From assembly GCA_943325195.2 (NCBI GenBank), contig CALPON020000006.1, positions 1 to 44,751 of the forward strand: a stretch of DNA of 44,751 nucleotides, written 5' to 3'. Positions 1-9,782 of the stretch are shown here, in pieces (position 1 is the first letter of the stretch; each line of letters begins with the position of its first letter). Under the pieces are notes generated by a model. The model did not search any database. It worked only from the letters and a program-made list of their open reading frames with translations, and was not told the DNA's origin. This DNA is from Sphingobacterium thalpophilum (GTDB lineage: Bacteria; Bacteroidota; Bacteroidia; B-17B0; Aurantibacillaceae). The position numbers and the translations under genes were made by a program.

Positions 1-816
1 GCCGCTGGTCCTTCCATGCCTGTAAAGGTCCTAGGTCTGAGCGGCGCACCGCAGGCTGGCGACAAGTTTAATGTCATGAAGGATGAGCGGGAAGCGCGCG
101 AAATCGCGAACAAACGTCAGCAATTGCAGCGTGAGCAGGGTATCCGCACCCATAAACACATTACTCTGGATGAAATCGGACGTCGTCTCGCTATCGGGGA
201 TTTTAAAGAATTAAATGTCATTGTGAAAGGTGACGTCGATGGTTCTATTGAAGCACTCGCCGATTCACTCTTAAAACTCTCTACTGAAAAAGTGGCGGTT
301 AACATTATTCATAAGTCAGTAGGTGCCATTAGCGAAAGTGATGTCCTCCTTGCTTCTGCTTCTAATGCAATCATCATTGGCTTCCAGGTTCGCCCTAGTA
401 CCAGTGCCCGAAAACTAGCAGAGGTAGAGGAAATTGATATCCGTCTTTACTCCATCATTTACGATGCGATCAACGAAATCAAAGCCGCCATGGAAGGCAT
501 GCTTGCACCTGAATTCGAAGAGAAAATTGTTTGTAATCTGGAAGTCCGTGAGGTCTTTAAAATTACCCGCGTTGGCACCATCGCCGGCTGTTTTGTGCTG
601 GATGGAAAAATCACACGGAATACAAAAGTGCGCGTGATCCGTGATGGCATCGTAGTCCACACTGGATCCCTTGGTTCACTCAAACGTTTCAAAGACGATG
701 TGAAAGAAGTGGGTAATGGTTACGAATGTGGTCTCGATATCGCCAACTTCAATGATATTCAGGTCCGCGATATTATCGAGGGGTATGACATGATTGAAGT
801 GAAAGCGAAGCTTTAA
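1..816 (+). CDS. infB: Translation initiation factor IF-2, C-terminal part (5' end outside window)
   Basis: Open frame runs from base 1 to the TAA at 816; protein has typical IF-2 C-terminal sequence ([43 protein letters not shown]). Confidence 0.97.
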   Translation, partial: AAGPSMPVKVLGLSGAPQAGDKFNVMKDEREAREIANKRQQLQREQGIRTHKHITLDEIGRRLAIGDFKELNVIVKGDVDGSIEALADSLLKLSTEKVAVNIIHKSVGAISESDVLLASASNAIIIGFQVRPSTSARKLAEVEEIDIRLYSIIYDAINEIKAAMEGMLAPEFEEKIVCNLEVREVFKITRVGTIAGCFVLDGKITRNTKVRVIRDGIVVHTGSLGSLKRFKDDVKEVGNGYECGLDIANFNDIQVRDIIEGYDMIEVKAKL

Positions 817-836
817 TCAAGTAATTTTTTAATTAA

Positions 837-867
837 ACTCCGGTCAGAACTTGGCCGGAGTTTTTTG
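837..867 (+). terminator. Intrinsic terminator after infB
   Basis: ACTCCGG (837-843) / CCGGAGT (855-861) stem followed by a T run. Confidence 0.85.
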
Positions 868-927
868 TTGCTCACTTTTATGCACCTTTCTCTTTTTTCT
901 GTAACTTGGTCTCTCTATTCTTTGTTG

Positions 928-1914
928 ATGATAAAACCCATTATAACTGCAGCCTGCGTACTCCTCCTCTTGCTGGCCTGCGAAGGTCCTGAACGGGAAA
1001 AAGAACCCATGTCCATTGCGCCGGAAAGTCAGATAACAGTTTATGAAGCCCCCGATACATCCCTGCTAGGAAACGACCTTTACAGCGAGACAGTGCGCTA
1101 CGGTGCGCGCCTAATGGCACACACCGCATACTTTATAGGGCCCGAAGGAACTGTAAGTAAAAATCTTGGTAATAAAATGAATTGCACCAATTGCCATCTG
1201 GAGTCGGGTACCAAAGCCTTTGGTCTGAACTTTTTTGACTCCCACCGCACTTATCCCCAGTACCGCGCGCGCGAAGATGCTATTCTTACTATGTCGGACC
1301 GCGTGAATAATTGCGTGACGCGTCCCCATAACGGCATTGCTTTAAAACTAGATAGTAAGGAAATGACAGCACTTGTCACCTATATCAAATGGGTGGGCGA
1401 AGGCTACAGCGCCGAAAAAAACGAGGGCTATGGACTAAAGCCGATTGCCTGCGACAGTCTGCGTGCGGATTCAAAAAGAGGAGAAGCGGTTTACATAAGC
1501 CAATGTAAGACCTGTCACCAGGCAGACGGACAAGGAGTAATGCTGGCGGATAATTCTACTTACCAATATCCACCACTCTGGGGTAAAAAAAGTTATCAGG
1601 AAGGCAGCAGCATGCACCGTGTGATTAAAGCGGCCAAGTTTATTAAATACAATATGCCGAATCTGATGAGCTCATCGGATAAACCCGTCCTTAGTGATCA
1701 AGAGGCACTGGACGTAGCGGCCTTTATCAATGATGGTAAGATTCACGCTCGGCCAAAGTCACCATTCAAAAGCTACCTAAATCTTAAGACAAAACCAATC
1801 GATTATTTTCAGGGGCCCTATGCGGACCCCTATTCTGAAGATGAACACGCCTTCGGTCCCTGGTACAAAATTGAAAAATACTATGTGGACAATGGTTTAA
1901 AAGTCAATAAGTAA
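928..1914 (+). CDS. Di-haem cytochrome c lipoprotein, TsdA (thiosulfate dehydrogenase)-like
   Basis: ORF track starts at 865, but an ATG at 928 gives a lipoprotein signal (LLLLLAC). Two CxxCH motifs (CTNCH, CKTCH). TsdA-like blocks: NCTNCHLxxGTKAF, PQYRAREDAI, RVNNCVTRPHNG, YPPLWG. Confidence 0.75.
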   Translation: MIKPIITAACVLLLLLACEGPEREKEPMSIAPESQITVYEAPDTSLLGNDLYSETVRYGARLMAHTAYFIGPEGTVSKNLGNKMNCTNCHLESGTKAFGLNFFDSHRTYPQYRAREDAILTMSDRVNNCVTRPHNGIALKLDSKEMTALVTYIKWVGEGYSAEKNEGYGLKPIACDSLRADSKRGEAVYISQCKTCHQADGQGVMLADNSTYQYPPLWGKKSYQEGSSMHRVIKAAKFIKYNMPNLMSSSDKPVLSDQEALDVAAFINDGKIHARPKSPFKSYLNLKTKPIDYFQGPYADPYSEDEHAFGPWYKIEKYYVDNGLKVNK

Positions 1915-1923
1915 TTTCAGTAC

Positions 1924-2742
1924 CTATGCGAGGTCAGCAAAATAGGCCTCCGTCTTTCTGAAATAATAAAAGCCGCAAACTAGGAGAATCATTGCGGAAC
2001 AGAGACCAGGCGCCACACTGCTCCAGTCGAGCTGACTGCCCTGTAAGGGAGCACGAAAAAGTTCAAGTGCCGCTGTCATTGGGTTTAACTGCATAAGGAA
2101 ATGTAGGGCTGGTTGCTTAGCAATGGTTGCAGGATAAATCACTGGCGAGACAAACAACAAAAACTGGATCATAAAGGGAATGATGTAACGGAAGTCCCTG
2201 TACTTCACATTCAGCGCGGCAAGCAGCGCTCCGGCACCAAAAGTAGTTATGCAGGTAAAAAAGAGCGCCAAGGGAAAATAAAAAAAAGCAGTCCAGTGAA
2301 TCTCATATCCTTTCAGGAGACAGGCCACAATAAAAACCAAAAAGGCCATCACGAAATCAAAAACACTGACGAGAATGGCTGAAATGGGAATGATGAGCCG
2401 CGGAAAATAAATCTTCCGAATGATGTTGGCATTAGCGACCATGCTGTTACCAGCATTGTTTAAACCGGTTGAAAAAACACCCCAGAGTACTAGGCCACTA
2501 AAAGAAAATAGTCCGTACGGCATCTGCATATTTGTATACGCGGCCACCGGCTTTCCCAGAAAGTAAGTGAATAGTAAAGCCAGTAAAAGTGGCTGCAGAA
2601 TGGCCCAAGATACGCCCAAAACACTTTGTTTGTATTTTACCTTGATGTCCCGAAGCGTAAAAAAATAAAAAAGCTCGCGGTAGTCCCGCAATTCCTTCAG
2701 TCCCAGTGAAAAAGTGTGCTGAGGTTTAATTTCGCTTTCCAT
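1924..2742 (-). CDS. ABC-2 type polysaccharide/polyol phosphate export permease (Wzm-like)
   Basis: Six-TM permease with FFFTLRDIKVKYKQSVLGVSWAILQPLL and NANIIRKIYFPRLIIPISAI motifs. Confidence 0.9.
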   Translation of the reverse strand: MESEIKPQHTFSLGLKELRDYRELFYFFTLRDIKVKYKQSVLGVSWAILQPLLLALLFTYFLGKPVAAYTNMQMPYGLFSFSGLVLWGVFSTGLNNAGNSMVANANIIRKIYFPRLIIPISAILVSVFDFVMAFLVFIVACLLKGYEIHWTAFFYFPLALFFTCITTFGAGALLAALNVKYRDFRYIIPFMIQFLLFVSPVIYPATIAKQPALHFLMQLNPMTAALELFRAPLQGSQLDWSSVAPGLCSAMILLVCGFYYFRKTEAYFADLA

Positions 2743-3305
2743 TACTTCAGCGCACTTATTTTTAAATAACCAAGGTGTTCTTCGTCCGCAAGGACTGCAT
2801 CTGCAGGACGAATCCGCAGTTCGAATTTATCTTTATCCCCTAAAAGGTCTTCAACACGGTGTATGTCGTCCAGATCAAAACCATACTTATCATCCACATG
2901 TGCAATACCTGCTTTGGTGCCGGTTGCGGCGGATTTAAAGAAGTGGGACTGCCTAGCAATTTTTAAAGCCGCAGCAATGGATTCCGCCACAATTAATTGT
3001 TTACAATGCAGCTCTTCAAATAAACCGGTTTGATAACCGCCCAGATTTATAAAAAATAATTGTAGGTTTTTTGACGGACGGCCCACCTGTTCGCGCGTTA
3101 AGAGCTCAATCGAATACGCACCCACCCTGCTGACTTCGCGCCATGCATCAATATGCAGTGCGCCGCTATCTGGCCAGAATTTTTTCATCTGGGGCACAAG
3201 GTCTTTCAAAGAATGGCCCTGCCCAAAAAACACATCGTGCTGCTCCGTCAGTCGTCCCGCAGGCCTGCATCCCAAAAGCACCATGTAAAGCCGGACCATC
3301 TCCAT
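2742..3305 (-). CDS. DUF1543 domain-containing protein
   Basis: MVLLGCRPAGRLTEQHDVFF ... HIDAWREV motifs recalled for DUF1543; start overlaps the neighbourhood of the Ddl fusion end. Confidence 0.7.
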   Translation of the reverse strand: MEMVRLYMVLLGCRPAGRLTEQHDVFFGQGHSLKDLVPQMKKFWPDSGALHIDAWREVSRVGAYSIELLTREQVGRPSKNLQLFFINLGGYQTGLFEELHCKQLIVAESIAAALKIARQSHFFKSAATGTKAGIAHVDDKYGFDLDDIHRVEDLLGDKDKFELRIRPADAVLADEEHLGYLKISALK

Positions 3306-3329
3306 GCAATGAAATTACGGATTTAAACT

Positions 3330-6038
3330 TTAATGTGTTGTTTCCTTGCTGCGCAAAAGGCGCTGCTGACCGAAGTCCAAAATTCTATCAATAAAGTCGA
3401 ATGGTTTATAGTGATTCATAGCCGCCTGATGAAAAATACAGGTTGCGGGTGTCATGCCAGGTAGAGAGTTCACTTCAATAAAAATAATTTCGGCACGACA
3501 GTCCGGGTACACCCTCACAAAGGCATCAATGCGACAGTAACCACCCACTTTAAGGACCTTTGCTGCACCCATCAGCGCTGCTTTTACCTGTTCTGAGACT
3601 TTAGCGCGGTCAGATGGGGCAGGCGCGTAACGCGCGGGGGTGATGTTTTGACCTTGTCCTGCCAAAAACTTTTCTTCTAGTGATAAGACCTCTCCGTCAG
3701 CTAGTGCTTCACTGGCTTCAAATACTTCGTAGAGCACCTCGCCTTTTTCATTGTAACGGGTGAGCATGCCGCCAGTGACTTCCAGAAAATGTCTCGCATC
3801 CTTTTTGCTAATCAGTTCTTCTACTAAGATGACTTTTTTCTGTGGAAATTCTTCTTTCTGTTTAATGTGTAATTGCTCTGCTGCTTTTTCATCTAATGCT
3901 TCTGTCTGTCTGAACATCAGGGTACAAAAAGCGCTGAACTCTTCAGGCGATTTTATTTTTTTAACCGCGCTGCTGCAGCCATCATCAACTGGCTTAGCAA
4001 TGAAGGGGTATGAGAGGTGGCTTGCAATTTTTTGCAATACCGCCGCGGCATCCTTTGTCCACTCTTCTTCCTGAATCAGTAGGTGTTCAGCGACAAGAAA
4101 ACCATGTGCGCGCAGAATTTCATTCGTGCGGTATTTATCGATGGTGATTTCAGAACTTTCACGGCCTGAACCATTATATGGAAGACCAACTTTTTCGAGT
4201 TCAACCTGTATGGCACCGTCCTCACCAGGACGGCCATGCAGTGCGATGAACACTTCGTCTGCTTTTTCTTTCAGATCGTGAAAGCTTAGTTGTACAGGGT
4301 TTGCTGTAAAGGTTGAACCTGCATACTTTGCCGTAATGGCGCTGCATTGGGACATGATCCCAGCAATTACTGGATGAACGGCATAGTGTTCGACTTTTTC
4401 TTTAATGTCATCTGCATTGTCTTTCAGCAGTAAATTTATGGGTAATTGGTACAATTGATGCTGGGTTGCGCTTCCTGTCAAGAAAACGGGAAAGGCCTCA
4501 TATTTTTCCGAAGAGGCAAGTTTCTCAAAAACATTTCGGCCGCTTTCTACAGAAATATGTCGCTCCGAAGAGTAACCACCAAGAATAACTGCCACTTTTA
4601 TTTTTTTTACTGCGGCGTGTTTTTCTGCTTCAATCTGTTTATCCAGTTGAGAAAGCAAATGTGCATAGCGCAGATTTCCTTTGGATTGCAGGGTACGTCG
4701 TTTCAGAGAAGTGCGAATAATAAAGCTGAGGAACTGTGAAGGATTTAAACCAATTTCTGCGGCCTGATGAAAAAAGAAAGAAGAAGGCATCATGCCACTA
4801 GTGGTATTTGGATCGTTGAGGTAGATCTTACCATCATTGCCTAGAAAGCCGTCAATGCGCGCGTAAACATCAAAGTGTAGTTCGCGGAATAACCGTTCAC
4901 ACTCGCTTCGGATCGCCGTTATTTGTTTTTCAGGCAAATCTATTGGCGTAATTTTTCGCGAAAGTCCGGGTAGGTATTTACTGCGATAATCAAAAAGTTC
5001 TTTTCCTTTGCGAATCTCGGTCGGGGGCAGGGCAATGGCCGTGCCGTTTTCATCTTCCAAGACAATACAGCTGAACTCCCTGCCGGCAATAAAACCTTCT
5101 ATCAAGGCCGTATTTTCTGCATCGAGACTTTCAATTACAAAGCCCTCATTTTTTAAATGTGTATTAAAGAACTTTAGAAGCTCATTGGGATCGGCGATGA
5201 CCGGTGCATTTAAAGCCGCAGGCGAGGTAATTTGCACGGGCATACCGATGCCTTCGCGTATATCCGCCAGTGTTTTGACATAGTCCGTTTTCTCGCCATC
5301 CGTTTTTTTCTGCCACTCAGCGGCATCTAACCAGCGCGTAAATAAGGCTTTTTCCACGGCCTGCTGAAAGGACCCTTCATCTTCTGATTCCAGAATACTA
5401 ATCCCAATACTCGAGCCCTGGTTGGCTGGCTTTACCACGCATGGGAACCCGATTTTTTCTTTGACCTGTCTAAAACTTTCTTTTGCCTGGCCGCTGATCC
5501 ATGCGTCGCGGCTGATGCGCATGTATGCAGGACTGTTAAAGCCCGCTTTCACCATGAGGTCTTTTTGCACGGATTTATCAACACCAATAGCAGAAGGTAA
5601 AATTCCGGAACCGCTGTAGGGAATCTGCAGATAGTCGAAAAGACCCTGAATACGCCCATCTTCACCGAATGGACCGTGAAGACACAGAAAGGCGAAATCT
5701 ATTTTTGTACGCAGGACTTCTAGATTTATTTTTTCTCCAATGCCTTTAAGTAAGACCTCTTGTTCGGCAGTTCCAGCAGGTGCTAGGTTTTCGGCGTATA
5801 ATTGAAAAACACTGTTTTCTGGCAGGAATTCAACTGGAGGGTAAAAGTCGCGGATGGTGCCTTTGTAAACATACTGCCAGTCCAGCTCCACAAAATTTCC
5901 GAAACTATCAACAAACAAGGGAATTGCTTCAAATAGAAATTTGTTGAGATTATCGTAGACCGTTCTGCCGCCTGCAAATGAAATTTCGCGTTCCTTACTT
6001 TGACCGCCGAAGACAATGCCTACCCTTATTTTACTCAT
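3330..6038 (-). CDS. Tandem (fused) D-alanine--D-alanine ligase family protein, two Ddl-like ATP-grasp halves
   Basis: 902 aa. N half: GGQSKEREISFAGG, CLHGPFGEDGRIQG, YSGSG, VKPANQGSSIGIS, ARIDGF. C half: GGYSSERHISVESG, ALHGRPGEDGAIQ, YNGSG, AKPVDDGCSSAV, CRIDAF, IEVNSLPGMTPAT. Confidence 0.9.
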   Translation of the reverse strand: MSKIRVGIVFGGQSKEREISFAGGRTVYDNLNKFLFEAIPLFVDSFGNFVELDWQYVYKGTIRDFYPPVEFLPENSVFQLYAENLAPAGTAEQEVLLKGIGEKINLEVLRTKIDFAFLCLHGPFGEDGRIQGLFDYLQIPYSGSGILPSAIGVDKSVQKDLMVKAGFNSPAYMRISRDAWISGQAKESFRQVKEKIGFPCVVKPANQGSSIGISILESEDEGSFQQAVEKALFTRWLDAAEWQKKTDGEKTDYVKTLADIREGIGMPVQITSPAALNAPVIADPNELLKFFNTHLKNEGFVIESLDAENTALIEGFIAGREFSCIVLEDENGTAIALPPTEIRKGKELFDYRSKYLPGLSRKITPIDLPEKQITAIRSECERLFRELHFDVYARIDGFLGNDGKIYLNDPNTTSGMMPSSFFFHQAAEIGLNPSQFLSFIIRTSLKRRTLQSKGNLRYAHLLSQLDKQIEAEKHAAVKKIKVAVILGGYSSERHISVESGRNVFEKLASSEKYEAFPVFLTGSATQHQLYQLPINLLLKDNADDIKEKVEHYAVHPVIAGIMSQCSAITAKYAGSTFTANPVQLSFHDLKEKADEVFIALHGRPGEDGAIQVELEKVGLPYNGSGRESSEITIDKYRTNEILRAHGFLVAEHLLIQEEEWTKDAAAVLQKIASHLSYPFIAKPVDDGCSSAVKKIKSPEEFSAFCTLMFRQTEALDEKAAEQLHIKQKEEFPQKKVILVEELISKKDARHFLEVTGGMLTRYNEKGEVLYEVFEASEALADGEVLSLEEKFLAGQGQNITPARYAPAPSDRAKVSEQVKAALMGAAKVLKVGGYCRIDAFVRVYPDCRAEIIFIEVNSLPGMTPATCIFHQAAMNHYKPFDFIDRILDFGQQRLLRSKETTH

Positions 6039-6065
6039 GATTTACCTGCAAAGTTGATGAATATT

Positions 6066-6073
6066 CAAAGGTA
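6066..6073 (-). promoter_or_regulatory. Candidate Bacteroidetes -7 element (TACCTTTG) for the Ddl fusion gene
   Basis: Minus-strand TACCTTTG matches TAnnTTTG upstream of the start at 6038; no clear -33 TTG found. Confidence 0.4.
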
Positions 6074-6177
6074 AAAGAAAGACGGCGCAGACCGTCTGTA
6101 CCTTTTGGAATTAATTAACATCAGTTTGTAGATAGAGAGGGCTTTACTTTGCTACTTTCGGTTCTTATTTCAGGATA

Positions 6178-7422
6178 ATGTTTTTAAGATTTTTATTGTT
6201 TTTTATCCTCATCGTTGGCATTGAATTTTATTTTCTGCAAGCGGTGAAGACTTTTGTCCAGGATTTTTCTCAGACCAGCAAGCAAGTCGTGCTTTATACT
6301 GCTTATTTTTTCATGGCCCTGAGTCTCGCTGTGGGACTCGTGTCACTCTTTTATCCCCCGCCGCAATGGAATGTATTCTTCCGTTTTTTTTCCGGCGCCA
6401 TGCTGGTTATTGTGCTGTGCAAGTTAGTGGGCTCTAGTTTTTTGATGGTAGATGATCTCATTCGGTTTTTCCGATGGCTCTTTTCACTCTTTCGTGGCAG
6501 TGCACCGCAGGTGGTGGAGGGGCAAGCCGGTATTAGCCGTCTTAAGTTCTTCAGTCAGTTGGCCGTTACCTTCACTGTAATTCCTGCGGTGGGACTTATA
6601 TACGGTATTGTGCGCGGGGCCTACAAATACAGAGTTCATCAAGTAAAGGTCCCTTCTCCAAAAATACCGGCAGGCTTTGACGGGTTTAAAATTGTACAAT
6701 TGTCAGACATCCATACCGGCTCTTTCTCTGATACCAAAGCTTTGAACCGCGCCTTTGATTTGGTGATGGCTGAAAAGCCGGATCTTATTTTATTTACCGG
6801 CGATCTGGTTAACAATCACAGCGATGAGACTAATGGCTTTGTGGAAACCTTTCAGCGCTTAAAAGCGCCATTCGGAGTGTATTCAGTATTGGGAAATCAT
6901 GATTACGGAGATTATGTTGAGTGGGAAAATGCGGAACAGAAGCGCGCTAATCTAGAGCGTTTAAAGCGCATTCAAGCGGAGTGCGGCTGGCGCATATTGA
7001 TGAACGAACATGTGGCATTGGAAAAGAACGGTGACACGATTGCTTTATTGGGAATTGAAAACTGGGGTGGCAACATGCGTTTCCCTAAATATGGAAAAAT
7101 GAGCGAAGCGCATAAGGATACCGCCACTTTTCCTTTTAGAATTTTAATGAGTCACGACCCCAGCCACTGGGAGCAAGAGGTTCAACCGAATTATCCCGAT
7201 GTGGATTTAACGCTCAGCGGTCATACGCATGGTATGCAGATGGGTATTGAAATTCCTGGTTTTAAATGGAGCCCCTCCCAGTATTTCTATAAGCAATGGG
7301 CTGGACTTTATAAATCCGGCGAGCAGTTTTTATATGTCAACCGAGGACTTGGATTTTTGGGCTATCCCGGACGTTTGGGCATTTGGCCCGAGATTACGGT
7401 AATGGAATTGCAGCGGGTGTAG
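6178..7422 (+). CDS. Membrane-anchored metallophosphoesterase (YaeI-like)
   Basis: N-terminal TM segments then QLSDIHTG, FTGDLVNN, LGNHDYGDY, MSHDP, LSGHTHGMQ. Confidence 0.93.
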   Translation: MFLRFLLFFILIVGIEFYFLQAVKTFVQDFSQTSKQVVLYTAYFFMALSLAVGLVSLFYPPPQWNVFFRFFSGAMLVIVLCKLVGSSFLMVDDLIRFFRWLFSLFRGSAPQVVEGQAGISRLKFFSQLAVTFTVIPAVGLIYGIVRGAYKYRVHQVKVPSPKIPAGFDGFKIVQLSDIHTGSFSDTKALNRAFDLVMAEKPDLILFTGDLVNNHSDETNGFVETFQRLKAPFGVYSVLGNHDYGDYVEWENAEQKRANLERLKRIQAECGWRILMNEHVALEKNGDTIALLGIENWGGNMRFPKYGKMSEAHKDTATFPFRILMSHDPSHWEQEVQPNYPDVDLTLSGHTHGMQMGIEIPGFKWSPSQYFYKQWAGLYKSGEQFLYVNRGLGFLGYPGRLGIWPEITVMELQRV

Positions 7423-7760
7423 CGTTCAAAGGGTTCATTGTAAGTATACAAAAACTAGTTTCCTTCTCAGTTCTGACTATTTATCACTTTCTGGTATTAT
7501 GTTCAGTTACACCTCTAACGATGAAAAAGCGGATTGTACTTTGTGGAGATTCCTTTCGACATTTATTCACAGTTGCAGTTAAAGGAGGCACGCACCTGCT
7601 TTATCAGAGAACCTCTAATTCAAACGATGATCAGTGATGTGCAGGCTATTACAAAAGTGAAGCGATGAAGCCGGAGCAGACTTTGTATCGTTACATTTCG
7701 TGACAGAAAGGGCAGGGTTAAAGTGAGATTGTATGAGGTTCAAAGAATGCCAGGCCCATA

Positions 7761-7794
7761 AAAAAATCCCGCCTCAATGAGAACGGGATTTTTT
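7761..7794. terminator. Bidirectional intrinsic terminator downstream of ahcY
   Basis: AAAAAATCCCG (7761-7771) / CGGGATTTTTT (7784-7794). Confidence 0.88.
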
Positions 7795-7814
7795 AGAGTT
7801 AATTTGAAAACTGA

Positions 7815-9131
7815 TTAGTATCTGTAAGCATCCGATTTGAACGGACCTTCAACTTTTACACCAATATAATCTGCTTGATCTGTGTTTAATGTATCGAGTT
7901 CAACACCAATCTTACCTAAGTGCAGACGTGCTACTTTTTCATCAAGGATTTTTGGTAACACATATACTTTATTCTCGTATGCAGCTGTATTTGTCCACAA
8001 TTCTAATTGCGCTAACGTTTGGTTTGTGAATGAGTTACTCATTACAAAACTTGGGTGACCTGTTGCACAACCTAAGTTAACGAGACGGCCTTCAGCTAAA
8101 ACAATAATGTCTTTTCCATTAATCGTGTACTTATCAACTTGTGGTTTAATGGTGTCTTTTGTTGCACCGTAGGTTTTGTTCAACCAGGCCATGTCAATTT
8201 CAGTATCAAAGTGACCAATGTTACAAACGATTGCACCGTGTTTCATCGATTCAAAGTGACGACCAACAACAATGTCCTTGTTACCTGTAGTTGTCACAAT
8301 GATGTCTGCAATCTTCACTGCATTATCCATTTTTATTACTTGATATCCATCCATAGCCGCTTGCAATGCACAGATAGGATCAATCTCCGTAACAATCACA
8401 CGCACACCTTGTGATGATAAAGACAAAGCAGAACCTTTTCCAACATCACCGTAACCTGCAACAACAGCAACTTTACCCGCCATCATCACATCGGTAGCAC
8501 GACGAATCGCATCTACCAGTGACTCGCGACAACCATATTTGTTATCAAATTTAGATTTTGTTACAGAATCATTCACGTTAATAGCCGGCAATAATAAAGT
8601 ACCCTTAGCCATACGCTCATACAAACGGTGAACACCTGTGGTTGTTTCTTCAGAAAGACCACGAATACCAGCGGCTAATTCAGGATACTGATCAAATACC
8701 ATATTGGTTAGGTCACCACCATCATCTAGAATCATATTCAAAGGCTGACGGCTTTCACCGAACCAAAGTGTTTGTTCAATACACCAGTCAAATTCTTCTG
8801 CAGTCATCCCTTTCCAGGCATATACTTGAATACCAGCAGCAGCAATTGCAGCAGCAGCATGATCCTGTGTAGAGAAAATATTACAAGAGCTCCAGGTTAC
8901 TTCTGCTCCTAATTCAACCAATGTCTCTATCAACACGGCAGTTTGAATAGTCATGTGCAGACAGCCTGCAATGCGCGCTCCCGCCAGTGGTTTTGATGGG
9001 CCGTATTCCTGACGAAGGGCCATTAAACCCGGCATTTCTTCTTCTGCTAATCTGATCTCCTTGCGGCCCCATTCGGCAAGTGAAATGTCTTTTACTTTGT
9101 AGGCGGTGTACTTGGTTGCTGTTACTGGCAT
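7815..9131 (-). CDS. ahcY: Adenosylhomocysteinase
   Basis: Full-length [73 protein letters not shown] at the C-terminus. Confidence 0.98.
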   Translation of the reverse strand: MPVTATKYTAYKVKDISLAEWGRKEIRLAEEEMPGLMALRQEYGPSKPLAGARIAGCLHMTIQTAVLIETLVELGAEVTWSSCNIFSTQDHAAAAIAAAGIQVYAWKGMTAEEFDWCIEQTLWFGESRQPLNMILDDGGDLTNMVFDQYPELAAGIRGLSEETTTGVHRLYERMAKGTLLLPAINVNDSVTKSKFDNKYGCRESLVDAIRRATDVMMAGKVAVVAGYGDVGKGSALSLSSQGVRVIVTEIDPICALQAAMDGYQVIKMDNAVKIADIIVTTTGNKDIVVGRHFESMKHGAIVCNIGHFDTEIDMAWLNKTYGATKDTIKPQVDKYTINGKDIIVLAEGRLVNLGCATGHPSFVMSNSFTNQTLAQLELWTNTAAYENKVYVLPKILDEKVARLHLGKIGVELDTLNTDQADYIGVKVEGPFKSDAYRY

Positions 9132-9163
9132 GTTGTCTTAATTTATTGTTTTTTTAAGGAATA

Positions 9164-9194
9164 CAAAGATAAGTTATATGTTTGTAATTCTCAA
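9164..9194 (-). promoter_or_regulatory. ahcY promoter, Bacteroidetes -33/-7 type
   Basis: Minus strand reads TTG (9194-9192) - N20 - TATCTTTG (9171-9164), matching the TTG/TAnnTTTG consensus. Confidence 0.7.
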
Positions 9195-9203
9195 CTTGTT
9201 AAT

Positions 9204-9782
9204 TTGATCCGCATTAAGTCCATATCTGAGCAGTTGCGTTTCGGCATTTTATTCCTTCCGGAATTGCAAAAGCAACACTCGGAATTGACGGGTCGTCTCT
9301 TGGAAAAAAAAGGCAGCAAACTACTACTTGAACAGCTTTTAAACACACAAGAAGAGCTTTTGTTCTATGACCCCAAAGGAAAACCGTTTTTAAAGGGCCG
9401 CCAAGAACAGATTTCCATTTCGCACTCACACGATTATTTGGTTATTCTTGTAAATAAAACAAGCAATACGGGGGTGGACATTGAACGCATCCGCGAAAAA
9501 GTGCTGGGCGTTCGCCATAAATTTCTATCGGAGGAGGAGCTCGTTTTTTGCGGAATAGATGTAGAACGACACATCCGTTTCTGGGCTGCTAAAGAAGCAG
9601 TTTACAAATGGTATGGAAAAAAGGAATTGGACTTTAAAACACATCTGCACGTCCCCGCACACGCTAATGTGGAGCGGTTCGAAGCGCAACTTCGAAAAGA
9701 TGGGCAGCTGCTTCGCTTCCAAATGGGATCCGAAAAAATAGATAATTACATCTTAGTTTACCTGCTGCATGAAATTTACTAA
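9204..9782 (+). CDS. 4'-phosphopantetheinyl transferase superfamily protein (Sfp-like)
   Basis: TGVDIERIREKV and FWAAKEAVYKWYGKKELDF motifs; TTG start. Confidence 0.88.
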   Translation: MIRIKSISEQLRFGILFLPELQKQHSELTGRLLEKKGSKLLLEQLLNTQEELLFYDPKGKPFLKGRQEQISISHSHDYLVILVNKTSNTGVDIERIREKVLGVRHKFLSEEELVFCGIDVERHIRFWAAKEAVYKWYGKKELDFKTHLHVPAHANVERFEAQLRKDGQLLRFQMGSEKIDNYILVYLLHEIY

